Positions 26,767 through 34,367 are shown, counted from the first letter of the stretch. The stretch: DNA of 64,000 nucleotides from Haloterrigena salifodinae (GCF_003977755.1 NZ_RQWN01000003.1:496001-560000); one strand, 5' to 3'. Notes: generated by a model not told the origin, from the letters alone. Translations and numbers: made by a program.

Positions 26767-26821
26767 CGCTCCCCCTCCCCCACTATCGTGACTCTCCACT
26801 CGAAACGAAGGGGTGGGGGGC
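26767..26821 (-). promoter_or_regulatory. Extended ORB with G-string, right arm of origin
   Basis: On the minus strand it reads the same C-tract and CCCCTTCGTTTCGAGTGGA core as the left arm (one base differs at the end, 26794-26821), followed by a G-rich string (complement of CTCCCCCTCCCCCAC, 26769-26783). It faces the left arm across the AT-rich segment. Confidence 0.85.
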
Positions 26822-27046
26822 TTCTGTCAGACCCAGACGCATTCCTAGTGTGTCGTTTGATCCCATACTAGTACACCTTTCTAAAGTGCTTCTCTCGTAG
26901 TGGCATCTAGTACCAAATAACACATCTTTTCGGTGGCATGCTCTCTCATTGTGCAGTGCTGTACTACGGTACCTCATTCTACGATACCACACTCCGGTCC
27001 TCGAGTCTCCGATAGATCAATCCGTAGTCAGGGCCTCGAATCCAAT

Positions 27047-27066
27047 TGCCCCCCGTTTCGACTCGA
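27047..27066 (+). promoter_or_regulatory. Degenerate ORB-like site
   Basis: TGCCCCCCGTTTCGACTCGA keeps the C-tract and CGTTTCGA but has ACTCGA in place of AGTGGAA. It lies between the right ORB arm and oapA. It may be a weak Orc1 site; the short resemblance could also be chance in C-rich DNA. Confidence 0.4.
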
Positions 27067-27181
27067 GGTAGTCATCCGTCGTCGGGGTGGCCGTTCATCA
27101 GATCCTAGTACGACCTCTTTCCCAGTCAGTATCTCTCCGTATAACTCCGTATCGTTGAATAGTCTACACGTCTGACGTAGG

Positions 27182-27238
27182 CTTAAGTGGATTCGGTTTG
27201 TAGTACGCGCAGATGCACCACCCCGCGGTGCTGGAGGG
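27182..27238 (+). promoter_or_regulatory. oapA promoter and leader with Shine-Dalgarno
   Basis: CTTAAG at 27182 resembles a haloarchaeal TATA element and would start transcription near 27210. GGAGG at 27233-27237 stands nine bases before the oapA ATG, a good Shine-Dalgarno. An ATG at 27213 opens a 20-codon frame that overlaps the oapA start out of frame. This is one of few leadered genes apparent here. Confidence 0.5.
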
Positions 27239-27246
27239 CCCCACAG

Positions 27247-27885
27247 ATGGGACTGTTCACAGAACTCAAAGATAGTATCTCTCGGGTTACGGATCGCCTC
27301 TTCTCGGAAGAGGAACCCAAACGAATCGGTATCTACGGTCCGCCGAACGCAGGAAAGACGACGCTTGCCAACCGAATCGCCCGCGACTGGACGGGTGACG
27401 CCGTCGGTGCGGAGAGCCACATTCCACACGAAACGCGACGCGCGCGTCGGAAGGAAGGCGTCGAGATCGAACGCAACAGCAAGTCGGTCGAGATCGACAT
27501 CGTCGACACGCCGGGCGTGACGACGAAAGTCGACTACGAGGAGTTTACCGACGAGATGGAGGAAGACGACGCCATCCGCCGCTCCCGCGAAGCGACCGAA
27601 GGGGTCGCCGAAGCCATGCACTGGCTCCGCGAGGACGTCGACGGCGTTATCTACGTCCTCGACAGCGCGGAAGATCCGATCACGCAGGTCAACACGATGC
27701 TGATCGGCATCATTGAGTCTCGCGATCTCCCGGTTCTTATCTTCGCGAACAAGATCGACCTCGACGATGCCAGCGTCAAGCGCATCGAGGATGCCTTCCC
27801 GCAGCACGAGACGATTCCCCTCTCCGCGAAAGAAGGCGAAAACATGGACGAAGTCTACGAAAACATCGCGGAGTACTTCGGGTGA
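27247..27885 (+). CDS. oapA: Origin-associated GTPase (Era/TrmE-like), OapA
   Basis: A 212-residue small GTPase found beside oriC1 in haloarchaea. All G motifs are present: G1 GPPNAGKTTLANR, G3 DTPGV, G4 FANKIDLDD and G5 LSAKEGENMD. The N-terminus MGLFTELKDSISRVTDRLFS is an amphipathic helix. Its role is not settled; GTPases of this type act in ribosome or membrane processes, and the constant place by the origin suggests a link to replication or to growth control. The ATG at 27247 has a Shine-Dalgarno; an in-frame GTG at 27187 would precede the promoter and is rejected. oapB begins 7 bp downstream. Confidence 0.9.
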   Translation: MGLFTELKDSISRVTDRLFSEEEPKRIGIYGPPNAGKTTLANRIARDWTGDAVGAESHIPHETRRARRKEGVEIERNSKSVEIDIVDTPGVTTKVDYEEFTDEMEEDDAIRRSREATEGVAEAMHWLREDVDGVIYVLDSAEDPITQVNTMLIGIIESRDLPVLIFANKIDLDDASVKRIEDAFPQHETIPLSAKEGENMDEVYENIAEYFG

Positions 27886-27891
27886 GTATCG

Positions 27892-28293
27892 ATGCCAAAA
27901 GCAACTAACACGGACGACCCGGAGGGTCCCGACGGCGTCCAGATCGACCTGATCAGCGGCGAACGGATGGAGAACATGGCCACCATGGAGAAAATCCGGA
28001 TGATCCTGGACGGCGTCCATGACGGCAACATCGTCATCCTCGAAGAGGGGCTGACTCCCGACGAGGAGAGCCGACTCATCGAGGTGACGATGTCCGAGAT
28101 CAGTCCCGACGAGTTCAACGGGATCGAGATCGAGACCTATCCGAAATCCAAGACGAACGACTCGTCGCTGCTCGGCCGGATCATGGGCGGCGAGGAGTCC
28201 ACGGCGAAGCTGACGGTTATCGGACCGGCCAACCAGATCGAGACGCTCCATAAGGACGAAACGCTGATCAGCGCGCTCGTTTCCCGAGACTAA
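27892..28293 (+). CDS. oapB: Origin-associated protein OapB (DUF2073)
   Basis: A 133-residue conserved archaeal protein of the DUF2073 family. It has an alpha/beta pattern: VQIDLISGERMENMATMEKI, a hydrophobic strand NIVILEEG, then SRLIEVTMSEISPDEFNGIE and ANQIETLHKDETLISALVSR. No catalytic motif is known. It sits between the GTPase and the zinc-ribbon gene; its stop TAA overlaps the next ATG (TAATG), so the three are one translationally coupled operon. The constant linkage with the GTPase suggests that the two proteins work together. Confidence 0.9.
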   Translation: MPKATNTDDPEGPDGVQIDLISGERMENMATMEKIRMILDGVHDGNIVILEEGLTPDEESRLIEVTMSEISPDEFNGIEIETYPKSKTNDSSLLGRIMGGEESTAKLTVIGPANQIETLHKDETLISALVSRD

Positions 28294-29333
28294 TGCCACA
28301 CGAATGCACGAACTGCGGCCGGACGTTCCCCGACGGCTCCAAGGAGATGCTGTCGGGCTGTCCCGACTGTGGCGGGAACAAGTTCCAGTTTGCACCCGCC
28401 GCGCGGGCCGCGACCGACTCGAGCGAGTCGGCCGCCACGCAAGCGTCCGATTCGACCGGGAGTTCCGGCGGGAACGCGGCCGGAACGGCTGACGACGCCG
28501 GGACGGTCGAACGCGCCGCAGAGACCGTTCGTGACTGGGTTTCGTCGGGGACGAACCGATCGGCCGACGCGTCGGCGACCGACGCTGATGATTCGACAGT
28601 TAGCGGTGACGACTCGACGGCCGTCAGCAGCGATCCAGCTTCGGCCGCCGCGGCCGCCGGATCGACGCCGGCCGACGGGACGCGACGCGACCGGTCGGCC
28701 GACGATCGAGCGGAGCGTTCCTGGCCCGCGAGCGACGAACCGGCCAATGGCGCGGAGGCGACGCCTGCCGGCGAGTTCGAGGAGTGGCCGGAGACGGCTC
28801 GTCGACCCGAGGATCGCTCGCCGTCTGAGACGGATTCGCCCTCGACATCGGAAACGGACGCATCCTCAGCATCAGCATCGCCATCGCCATCGGCATCGAC
28901 GATGGACGCGTCCTCGACGGCCTCGAGTGCGACCTCGGCGGCCGAGCCCGCCGACTCGCCGAGCGAGTCGATCATGGCCGACAGCGAGAACGATGCGCAG
29001 GCCGACGCTCGAAGCGAGGTCGTCTCGACGAACGATCTTCCCGACAGCCCGCCCCAGCACGATCGGGGCCCGGACGCCGCGGCCACCCCGGACGAGAAGA
29101 CCCCGCCGAGCGACGGTCGGGTCGTCAGCGAACCGTCGGGGGAGCAACCCTCGATCGAGGAGCTTCGCGAGGAGCTTAACGAGCAGTTCGAGAGCATCAA
29201 GATCGTCAGTCCGGGTCAGTACGAACTCAACCTGATGGAACTCTACAATCGCGAAGAGTACATCATCTCCCTGCAGGAGGACGGTCGGTACGTCATCGAC
29301 GTCCCGGATTCGTGGCGGGACGGCGAGGAGTAA
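28293..29333 (+). CDS. oapC: Origin-associated zinc-ribbon protein OapC
   Basis: A 346-residue protein with an N-terminal zinc ribbon (CTNCGRTFPDG...CPDCGGNKF, cysteines at about 4, 7, 22 and 25), a long disordered Ser/Thr/Asp/Ala-rich middle (about 35-265) and a conserved C-terminal domain of about 70 residues (SIEELREELNEQFESIKIVS, then LNLMELYNREEYIISLQEDG). The archaeal family is named for the ribbon. The disordered linker is unusually long but in phase and codon-typical, so it is likely real. It ends the oapABC operon. The function is not known; DNA or RNA binding by the ribbon is inferred. Confidence 0.88.
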   Translation: MPHECTNCGRTFPDGSKEMLSGCPDCGGNKFQFAPAARAATDSSESAATQASDSTGSSGGNAAGTADDAGTVERAAETVRDWVSSGTNRSADASATDADDSTVSGDDSTAVSSDPASAAAAAGSTPADGTRRDRSADDRAERSWPASDEPANGAEATPAGEFEEWPETARRPEDRSPSETDSPSTSETDASSASASPSPSASTMDASSTASSATSAAEPADSPSESIMADSENDAQADARSEVVSTNDLPDSPPQHDRGPDAAATPDEKTPPSDGRVVSEPSGEQPSIEELREELNEQFESIKIVSPGQYELNLMELYNREEYIISLQEDGRYVIDVPDSWRDGEE

Positions 29334-29363
29334 GGACCGGTGCCGTCACGACTGATTTCTCTG

Positions 29364-29385
29364 CACCCCACTCTTTCGAGTGCAA
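29364..29385 (+). promoter_or_regulatory. Degenerate ORB-like sequence downstream of oapC
   Basis: ACCCCACTCTTTCGAGTGCAA keeps CCCC-CTTTCGAGTG-AA of the ORB consensus. It stands 30 bp after oapC. It may mark a secondary Orc1 site or be a decayed one; the support is only motif resemblance. Confidence 0.3.
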
Positions 29386-29598
29386 CCCGCGGCGTACCAC
29401 CTGTCTTTGGATATGACACTGGTATTTCGGTTCCACATGAAATGATGGTCTAGCAACCCGATAGCGGAACAAGAATAATCTCGAATGGTTACCGAGGATA
29501 CTCGAGTACTGTCGCCGACGGCGGCGAAACGCCTCGATAGCGGTCTGTTGCCGGGAGAGAAAGATGGATTTAAGCGACGCGCTCGAGTTGGCTTTCGT

Positions 29599-29688
29599 AT
29601 GAGCACCCCAACCAAGATCGTTCTCACTACGATCGCTGCATCGGCACTGCTGGCGCTGCTGGTCGTTGCCCAGACCACCCTCGCCTGA
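29599..29688 (+). CDS. 29-residue single-pass membrane peptide
   Basis: The frame encodes MSTPTKIVLTTIAASALLAL followed by nine more residues, a short peptide made almost wholly of one transmembrane helix. A TATA-like element (GATTTAAG, about 29567-29574) is about 28 bp before the ATG, which fits a leaderless message starting here. Its TGA overlaps the ATG of the next gene (TGATG at 29686-29690), a typical coupling. A longer in-frame start at 29485 would precede the promoter. It is probably a real small protein acting with, or setting expression of, the downstream gene; function unknown. Confidence 0.6.
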   Translation: MSTPTKIVLTTIAASALLALLVVAQTTLA

Positions 29689-30470
29689 TGTTTGCGGCTC
29701 GCGACCTCTCGAGTCCCGTCGAAGCGGTTCGCGACGAGTACGCACCGGACGTGCGGATCGTCGACTGCGAGCGCGATTTCGAGACATTGCCGCCCGCTCA
29801 GGCGGAGGAACTGGGACTGTTCGCCGACGCCCTCGAGCCGGCGAGCTACCCCGCCGACTGGCTGCCGGCGGACGCCCCGAAGCTACTCGCCCGGTACGCG
29901 AGTTCGGATTTCACCGTCGGGATGCCGGGCGACGGCAGCGTCGTCTGGACCCGCCAGACCGATCCACCGACGGTCATCGTCAAACCGCGCGTCGAGGGGT
30001 CGCCCGAGTCGTTCATCGACTTCCTGCTCGCCGAGGCGCTCGTCGAACTCGACCTCGAGGTCCCGGAACACTTCATCGGCTTCTTCGAGGAGACGTATCC
30101 GGACCTAAACCGAGCGGTCCCGCTCGACTCGAACGGTACCTACCAGGTGGCCGCCGCGTTGTACGGCGGCTGGGTCGGACTCCAGACCTGCGAGGTCTTC
30201 GCCGATTGGCACGGCGACCATCCAGAGCTAGCCGACGCGTGGCAGGACGCGGGCACGCGACTCGAGGACCGCGTCTCGGGACTGCCGCGGGCGGTCGCCC
30301 GCGGCGAGACGGAGTTTGCCGACGCGACAGAACTGGCGTGTGCGGCGATCAAACACGCCATCGAGCTACCGGCGCCGTTCGCAGCGCTGGATACCGACGC
30401 TTACCGAGATCACGGCCCCGAGTACGCGATTCGCTGGGCCGAGAAGACGTTCGACTCGCTCGCTGACTGA
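29688..30470 (+). CDS. Conserved haloarchaeal hypothetical protein
   Basis: A 260-residue soluble acidic protein with no domain I recognise. It is mainly alpha-helical in the C-terminal half, with Trp/Tyr-rich segments (YQVAAALYGGWVGLQTCEVF at about 148-167, and YAIRWAEKTFDSLAD at the end). No signal peptide. The start overlaps the stop of the 29-residue membrane peptide by one base, so the two genes form one transcript. A link to the neighbouring origin genes is not shown. Confidence 0.75.
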   Translation: MFAARDLSSPVEAVRDEYAPDVRIVDCERDFETLPPAQAEELGLFADALEPASYPADWLPADAPKLLARYASSDFTVGMPGDGSVVWTRQTDPPTVIVKPRVEGSPESFIDFLLAEALVELDLEVPEHFIGFFEETYPDLNRAVPLDSNGTYQVAAALYGGWVGLQTCEVFADWHGDHPELADAWQDAGTRLEDRVSGLPRAVARGETEFADATELACAAIKHAIELPAPFAALDTDAYRDHGPEYAIRWAEKTFDSLAD

Positions 30471-30828
30471 GCGTCGCACCCCGTTCATCGTCTCGCCTCG
30501 CCTCGTTCTCTCCGATAACATCCATTTCGCCGCTTCCCGCGTCTGAACTCTCGAACCCGTTTTGCTCTGTCGGACGCTCGTTACTACTTCTAGCGTGGTA
30601 TATAATGGCACAAAACACACCACACCGGCACGACCGGACACGAGGCGAGCGTGAAACGTCCGGACCGCCGACTCGAGTGACGCCGAGGGCCCGCTTTCGA
30701 CTCGAGTGACGTTAACGGGCCGTCCTCGACTCGAGTCGCTCTCGACGGTCGCCCGAGGAGCGGATCGAGAGACGGAAACGGCCGGGGCCGTCTCGGCCGT
30801 CACTGCATCGCGACCGAGCAGCGCGCTC
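30471..30828. other. Intergenic region between convergent genes
   Basis: A 358-bp gap. It contains three copies of a CGACTCGAGT motif at short spacing (near 30670, 30698 and 30728), and a 34-codon frame at 30605 that opens directly after TATATA but lacks any other support. No RNA gene or protein-coding signal is convincing. Confidence 0.45.
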
Positions 30829-31263
30829 TCAGGTGTGTTCGTACGGCGGGATCTCGGCTTCGACGACATCGCCGAGCAGTTTCAGCTCTCGACCGAGGAG
30901 CACGACGAAGTCGTCGAACGCGACGATTCCGGCGAGGTTCCCGTTCGCGTCCGTAGCGGGTATCCGCCGAACGTTCGCGTCCTCCATGGTCCGGAGGACG
31001 TCGAAAATTCCGCTGTCGATGTCGACGGTCGCGAGATCCTCGCTCATCACGTCGGCGGCGGTCACCGAGGTGGGATCTTCCCCGCGGGAGACCGCCTCGA
31101 TCGTGATATCGCGGTCCGTGACGATCCCCTGTGGCTGCTCTTCCTCGACGATAACGACGCTGCCGACGTCCTCATCGTCCATGAGATCGGCTAACTCGGT
31201 GAGCGACGCGTCCGGAGACGCGCTCACAACCTGTTCGCGGACGATCGATTTGATTTCGGGCAT
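30829..31263 (-). CDS. CBS-domain pair protein
   Basis: A 144-residue protein made of two CBS motifs that together form one Bateman module. The first covers REQVVSASPDASLTELADLM through GIVTDRDITIE and the second ADVMSEDLATVDIDSGIFDV through LAGIVAFDDFVVLL. Such stand-alone pairs bind adenosine nucleotides and sense energy charge or regulate partners, which are unknown here. The ATG at 31263 (MPEIKSI) is preferred over one three codons upstream. It is convergent with the hypothetical gene ending at 30470. Confidence 0.88.
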   Translation of the reverse strand: MPEIKSIVREQVVSASPDASLTELADLMDDEDVGSVVIVEEEQPQGIVTDRDITIEAVSRGEDPTSVTAADVMSEDLATVDIDSGIFDVLRTMEDANVRRIPATDANGNLAGIVAFDDFVVLLGRELKLLGDVVEAEIPPYEHT

Positions 31264-31506
31264 TGTTTTCACCGTTCCGTCGCCGCGATGGGACTCACAG
31301 CGACAGGCGCGCCTTCACCGAACGGTGTGATAAACCTCTATTGCCATTGATCCGTCGTTCACGATGGTTAACATCGGTGCTCCGTGACGGGCGCGCCCGG
31401 AACCGTGACGACCAGGGGCCCAGTTCTCAGCGAGGCACAGACCGATGTCTCTCGAGACATCCAGTGGCGACACTCACGAACCGGTTCGAGAAAATCCCGC
31501 GACCGC

Positions 31507-32085
31507 TCAGAACTCGGCGTCGACGCTGCCGTCCTCGTCCAAATCGATGACGCCGTCGAAGCGCTCGCGGAACTGCTCGACGAGTTCCTCGTCGTGGGGT
31601 TCCTCAGAGACATGGAAGAGACCGATGGCGTCGTACTCCTCGAGTAGGTCGAGGATGCGCTCGACGGCCTCGAGTGCGGCCTCGTCGCCGGCGTAGTAGG
31701 CCAGTTCGGTCACGGAGTCGAAACTGAGGCGGAGTTTCCCGTCGTGGGCCTTGAGGAAGCCGTCGATGTGCTCGACGATGCCGTCGATATCGTCGGGGGC
31801 GGCAACGTAGTGGACGGTGTCGCTCTTGCGCCGCGAGTAGCCGTGTTCGATGCTCAGCGTGTCGAGAATCTCGGCGCGGTCCTCGTCGACGTCGTAGTAC
31901 TCAAGTTTCTGTTTGACTTCACGCGCGGTCGTTCGCGTAGAGACGACGAGGAAATGGTCGGTATCAGTCTTGAGAAATTCGGTGTCGATGCGGTCGGTTT
32001 CACCGGTGCTGGGATGGAGAAGGAGCACGCCGGTGCCGCCTTGTACCGTCTCCGGGGTGCCGTCTATCTCAAGCGTATACTCCAT
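31507..32085 (-). CDS. Haloarchaeal RecA/KaiC-like fold protein without P-loop
   Basis: A 192-residue protein. The strand-helix pattern (GGTGVLLLHPSTGETDRIDT, then HFLVVSTRTTAREVKQKLEY, a central LRLSFDSVTELAYYA and IGLFHVSEEPHDEELVEQFR) resembles the RecA-like ATPase core used by KaiC-type sensors, with the FDSVTEL strand in the Walker B place, but no Walker A is present. It is therefore likely a regulatory or degenerate member. A TATA-like CTATTAAG (32112-32119 on the minus strand) about 30 bp upstream supports the ATG at 32085. A palindromic iron-box-like site lies 155 bp upstream in the region shared with the methyltransferase. Confidence 0.65.
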   Translation of the reverse strand: MEYTLEIDGTPETVQGGTGVLLLHPSTGETDRIDTEFLKTDTDHFLVVSTRTTAREVKQKLEYYDVDEDRAEILDTLSIEHGYSRRKSDTVHYVAAPDDIDGIVEHIDGFLKAHDGKLRLSFDSVTELAYYAGDEAALEAVERILDLLEEYDAIGLFHVSEEPHDEELVEQFRERFDGVIDLDEDGSVDAEF

Positions 32086-32239
32086 ATTGCCGTGAACAAC
32101 TTCCGGCACCGACTTAATAGTGCGGATGTTTGCGGGGCGTTCGCTCGCCGCGCGAAAAGACGACCCACGGAAGGGTTCGCTCGGCCACGATCCGATGCCC
32201 ACGGATTTCGGCCGACCTAAACCTCTCCGTTCATTTCTA

Positions 32240-32255
32240 TTTAGGCTAGCCTAAA
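32240..32255. promoter_or_regulatory. Palindrome resembling a DtxR/IdeR-type iron box
   Basis: TTTAGGCTAGCCTAAA is a perfect 16-bp palindrome. TTAGGnnnnCCTAA is the core recognised by DtxR-family metalloregulators, including haloarchaeal Idr/SirR-like proteins. It lies in the divergent promoter region between genes at 32085 (-) and 32384 (+). It also contains one of the rare CTAG tetranucleotides. Binding is inferred from the motif only. Confidence 0.5.
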
Positions 32256-32383
32256 AAGCCTGTCGGTCGATCCGTCGCCATCGGTTCGACTCGAACCACC
32301 GTCTTTCCAAGTCGACGCCGATCCGGCGCGGGTCGCGATGCCGAGTCGAACACGTTTTCCTCGCCCGGCGTGAGAACTCGCGT

Positions 32384-33064
32384 ATGAGCGTTCGCGAGGA
32401 GTTCGACGAATGGGCCGCGAGCGGCCGGGACAGAGGCATGGAAGACCGCCACTGGCACACCGCCAAGCACGCGCTCGCGCGGATGCCGGTCGAGTCGGGT
32501 GACGTCGTTCTCGATCTGGGCTGTGGCAGCGGCTACGCCGGCCGCGCGCTGCGGGACACGAAGGGCGCGGGCCGCGTCTACGGCCTCGACGGCGCGCCGG
32601 AGATGGCCCGCAACGCCGCGGAGTACACCGAGGATCCGACGGTCGGATTCCTCGTCGGCGACTTCGACGAACTGCCGTTCGCCGACGACTCGATTGACCA
32701 CGTCTGGTCCATGGAGTCGTTCTACTACGCCGCGGATCCAGAGCACACCCTCGAGGAGATCGCCCGCGTCCTCCGGCCCGGCGGTACCTTCTACTGTGCC
32801 GTCAACTACTACGACGAGAACGTCCACTCCCACGAGTGGCAGGAGTTCATCTCGATCGAGATGACCCGCTGGGACCGCGACCGGTACCGCGAGGCCTTCC
32901 GCGAGGCGGGGCTACACGTCGCCGAGCAGGACAACATCCCCGACCGCGAGATCACGATCCCCACAGAGGCCGAGTTCCCGACCGACGACTGGGACACCCG
33001 CGAGGAGATGGTCGAACGCTACCGGGAGTTCGGCACGCTGCTGACCGTCGGCGTCGCTCCCTGA
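32384..33064 (+). CDS. SAM-dependent methyltransferase (class I, UbiE/MT-11 type)
   Basis: A 226-residue methyltransferase. Motif I is VLDLGCGSGYAGRAL (residues about 43-57), motif II the acidic YGLDGAPEMA, motif III GDFDELPFADDSIDHVWSME and motif IV ARVLRPGGTFYCAVNYYDEN; these are the AdoMet-binding elements of the class I fold. It lacks a clear acceptor motif, so the substrate is open. It is divergent from the KaiC-like gene, with an iron-box-like palindrome 130 bp upstream. The C-terminus is highly acidic. Confidence 0.88.
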   Translation: MSVREEFDEWAASGRDRGMEDRHWHTAKHALARMPVESGDVVLDLGCGSGYAGRALRDTKGAGRVYGLDGAPEMARNAAEYTEDPTVGFLVGDFDELPFADDSIDHVWSMESFYYAADPEHTLEEIARVLRPGGTFYCAVNYYDENVHSHEWQEFISIEMTRWDRDRYREAFREAGLHVAEQDNIPDREITIPTEAEFPTDDWDTREEMVERYREFGTLLTVGVAP

Positions 33065-33150
33065 CACCCCGTCGGTAGTGACTGTTACTGTTCGGTATCG
33101 GGGTCTACGGACCGCTCGTACGAAACGCTCGAGAGGACCGCTCGGAAAGT

Positions 33151-33306
33151 AGTGGCGCGCGCTGTGCCGCGACGAGTGAAAACGAGTCGGGGCACAAAAG
33201 CGTGCGAGGGATGAGGACCGCAGCGACCAGCAGGAGTGAGGACCGCAATCGGTTGGGGAGGGCGAGGCGATTCCCCGTTGCCACGATAGCAGGGCGCTTC
33301 TGTTAG
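33151..33306 (+). repeat. Dispersed intergenic repeat, copy D
   Basis: Starts AGTGGCGCGCGCTGTG, has GTGCGAGGGATGAGG and the core AATCGGTTGGGGAGGG (33247-33262), and ends CGATTCCCCGTTGCCACGATA-like tail with AGCAGGGCGCTTCTGTT. It lies between convergent genes. The stem half GTGGCAA is changed to GAGGCGA here, which weakens the hairpin. Confidence 0.7.
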
Positions 33307-33392
33307 TCTCCGTCGACTATCCCGCTTCATCTGCTATCGCCGTTTCGTCCGCTATCAGCACAGTTCTCGAAAACCGTTACTCGGTTCTGTAC

Positions 33393-33411
33393 GCCCCCGT
33401 TTCGACTCGAG
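33393..33411 (+). promoter_or_regulatory. Degenerate ORB-like motif
   Basis: GCCCCCGTTTCGACTCGAG is nearly the same as the degenerate ORB-like site at 27047, and ACCCCTTCGCTTCGACTCGA follows 36 bp later (33429-33448). Both fall in the 474-bp gap 33065-33538, which otherwise contains only repeat copy D. Function unknown. Confidence 0.25.
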
Positions 33412-33538
33412 CTATCTGCCGTTTGACAACCCCTTCGCTTCGACTCGAGACGCGGCGCCCGCTATCGGTTTTCGAACTGTAACTCGACCCGAAACTGTCC
33501 GTGGGAAACGAGGTCACACAGCAGCCGGAGACACGCCG

Positions 33539-34114
33539 TTACTCGAACCGCTCGCCGGCCGGAATCGCCACCTCGAGCCAGTTCTCCTCGGGCGGCAGCG
33601 GGCAATCGAAGGTGTCGCTGTAGGCGCAAAACGGAGTGTACGCGAGGTTGAAGTCGACGACGATCTCGTCGCCGGTTTCCAGGTCGCGGTCCGGGGCCAG
33701 TTCCATGTACCGGCCGCCCTGGTAGCTCTGCTGACCCGTCGTCTTGTCCCGGAAGGGGACGAACAGCGGCTCTTCTTCGGGGCTCTCAATCTGGTAAGCG
33801 TTGAGTTCGAACGCGCCATCTTCGAGGTCCTCGTCGTCGCGCTCGAGGTCGAACTCGAGGGTCGCCACGCGAAGATATCGCATCTCTCGACCCGCGGTCG
33901 TCTCCATCAGGACGATCTCGGGGTCGTCGTGCACCGTCACGGTCGCGGCGACGTGGTAGTCCGGATCGGGATCGAAGTAGTCCAAGCCGTCGAACGAGTC
34001 GCGCTCTTCGGGCGGGATCGGCGACTGCGGGTGGTCCGTGAAGAACTCGTCTTTCTCGTCGCGTTTCGACTCGAGCTCCTCGCGCCACTGATCGACGTCG
34101 TCGAGAGTGCTCAT
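33539..34114 (-). CDS. DUF1684 domain protein
   Basis: A 191-residue protein of the DUF1684 family. The family hallmarks are FVPFRDKTTGQQSYQGGRYM and the C-terminal DFNLAYTPFCAYSDTFDCPL then PENWLEVAIPAGER. The family is widespread in bacteria and haloarchaea, without a known activity; conserved Asn, Tyr, Cys and Pro residues near the C-terminus suggest an enzyme or ligand pocket. The first 60 residues are a charged helix typical of the family. The ATG at 34114 (MSTLDD) was chosen; the open frame upstream is not protein-like. Confidence 0.85.
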   Translation of the reverse strand: MSTLDDVDQWREELESKRDEKDEFFTDHPQSPIPPEERDSFDGLDYFDPDPDYHVAATVTVHDDPEIVLMETTAGREMRYLRVATLEFDLERDDEDLEDGAFELNAYQIESPEEEPLFVPFRDKTTGQQSYQGGRYMELAPDRDLETGDEIVVDFNLAYTPFCAYSDTFDCPLPPEENWLEVAIPAGERFE

Positions 34115-34163
34115 AGCGTTCGTTGGGCGTCGCGACTGGAGTGCGTTGCGTTTGTCGACGGGG

Positions 34164-34367
34164 TTAGCCACGACTGAGCAACAGCGCGACACCGGTCAGA
34201 AGCGGCAGCCAGAGCGCCGTCGTGAGAATGAGGCCGGCGACGCGGCGGGTCACGTTGCCGGTTCCGTCTCCGACGTAGAGAAATCCCGCAGCGAGCGTCA
34301 CGAGGATCAGCCCGAGGAGCGCGTTTGTCGTCCGTCTCTCGTCGACCGGGCGACTCGACTCCGACAT
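34164..34367 (-). CDS. Small two-helix membrane protein
   Basis: A 67-residue protein with a polar, arginine-rich start (MSESSRPVDERRTTN) and two hydrophobic helices (ALLGLILVTLAAGFLYVG, about 16-33, and VAGLILTTALWLPLLTGVAL, about 43-62). No family recognised. It lies 49 bp upstream of the DUF1684 gene on the same strand and may be cotranscribed with it. Composition and helices make a real gene likely. Confidence 0.6.
   Translation of the reverse strand: MSESSRPVDERRTTNALLGLILVTLAAGFLYVGDGTGNVTRRVAGLILTTALWLPLLTGVALLLSRG

Larger units (their letters stand above)
26468..27108. other. Probable chromosomal replication origin (oriC)
   Basis: The gap between orc1 and oapA (25901-27246) contains two inverted extended ORBs that flank an AT-rich segment (about 26540-26640), the likely duplex unwinding element. 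I count 11 CTAG tetranucleotides here (starting at 26468, 26533, 26582, 26591, 26602, 26634, 26665, 26845, 26868, 26907 and 27105), a motif that is rare in the rest of the window. This layout of orc1, ORBs, AT-rich DNA and oap genes is that of the conserved haloarchaeal oriC1. The part from 26022 to 26460 shows no coding potential or clear motif. Confidence 0.88.

Noticed and set aside
30605-30709. A 34-codon frame right after TATATA in an intergenic region
   Set aside because: The TATA sequence would touch the ATG rather than stand 25 bp upstream, the peptide is basic and low in complexity, and there is no other support.
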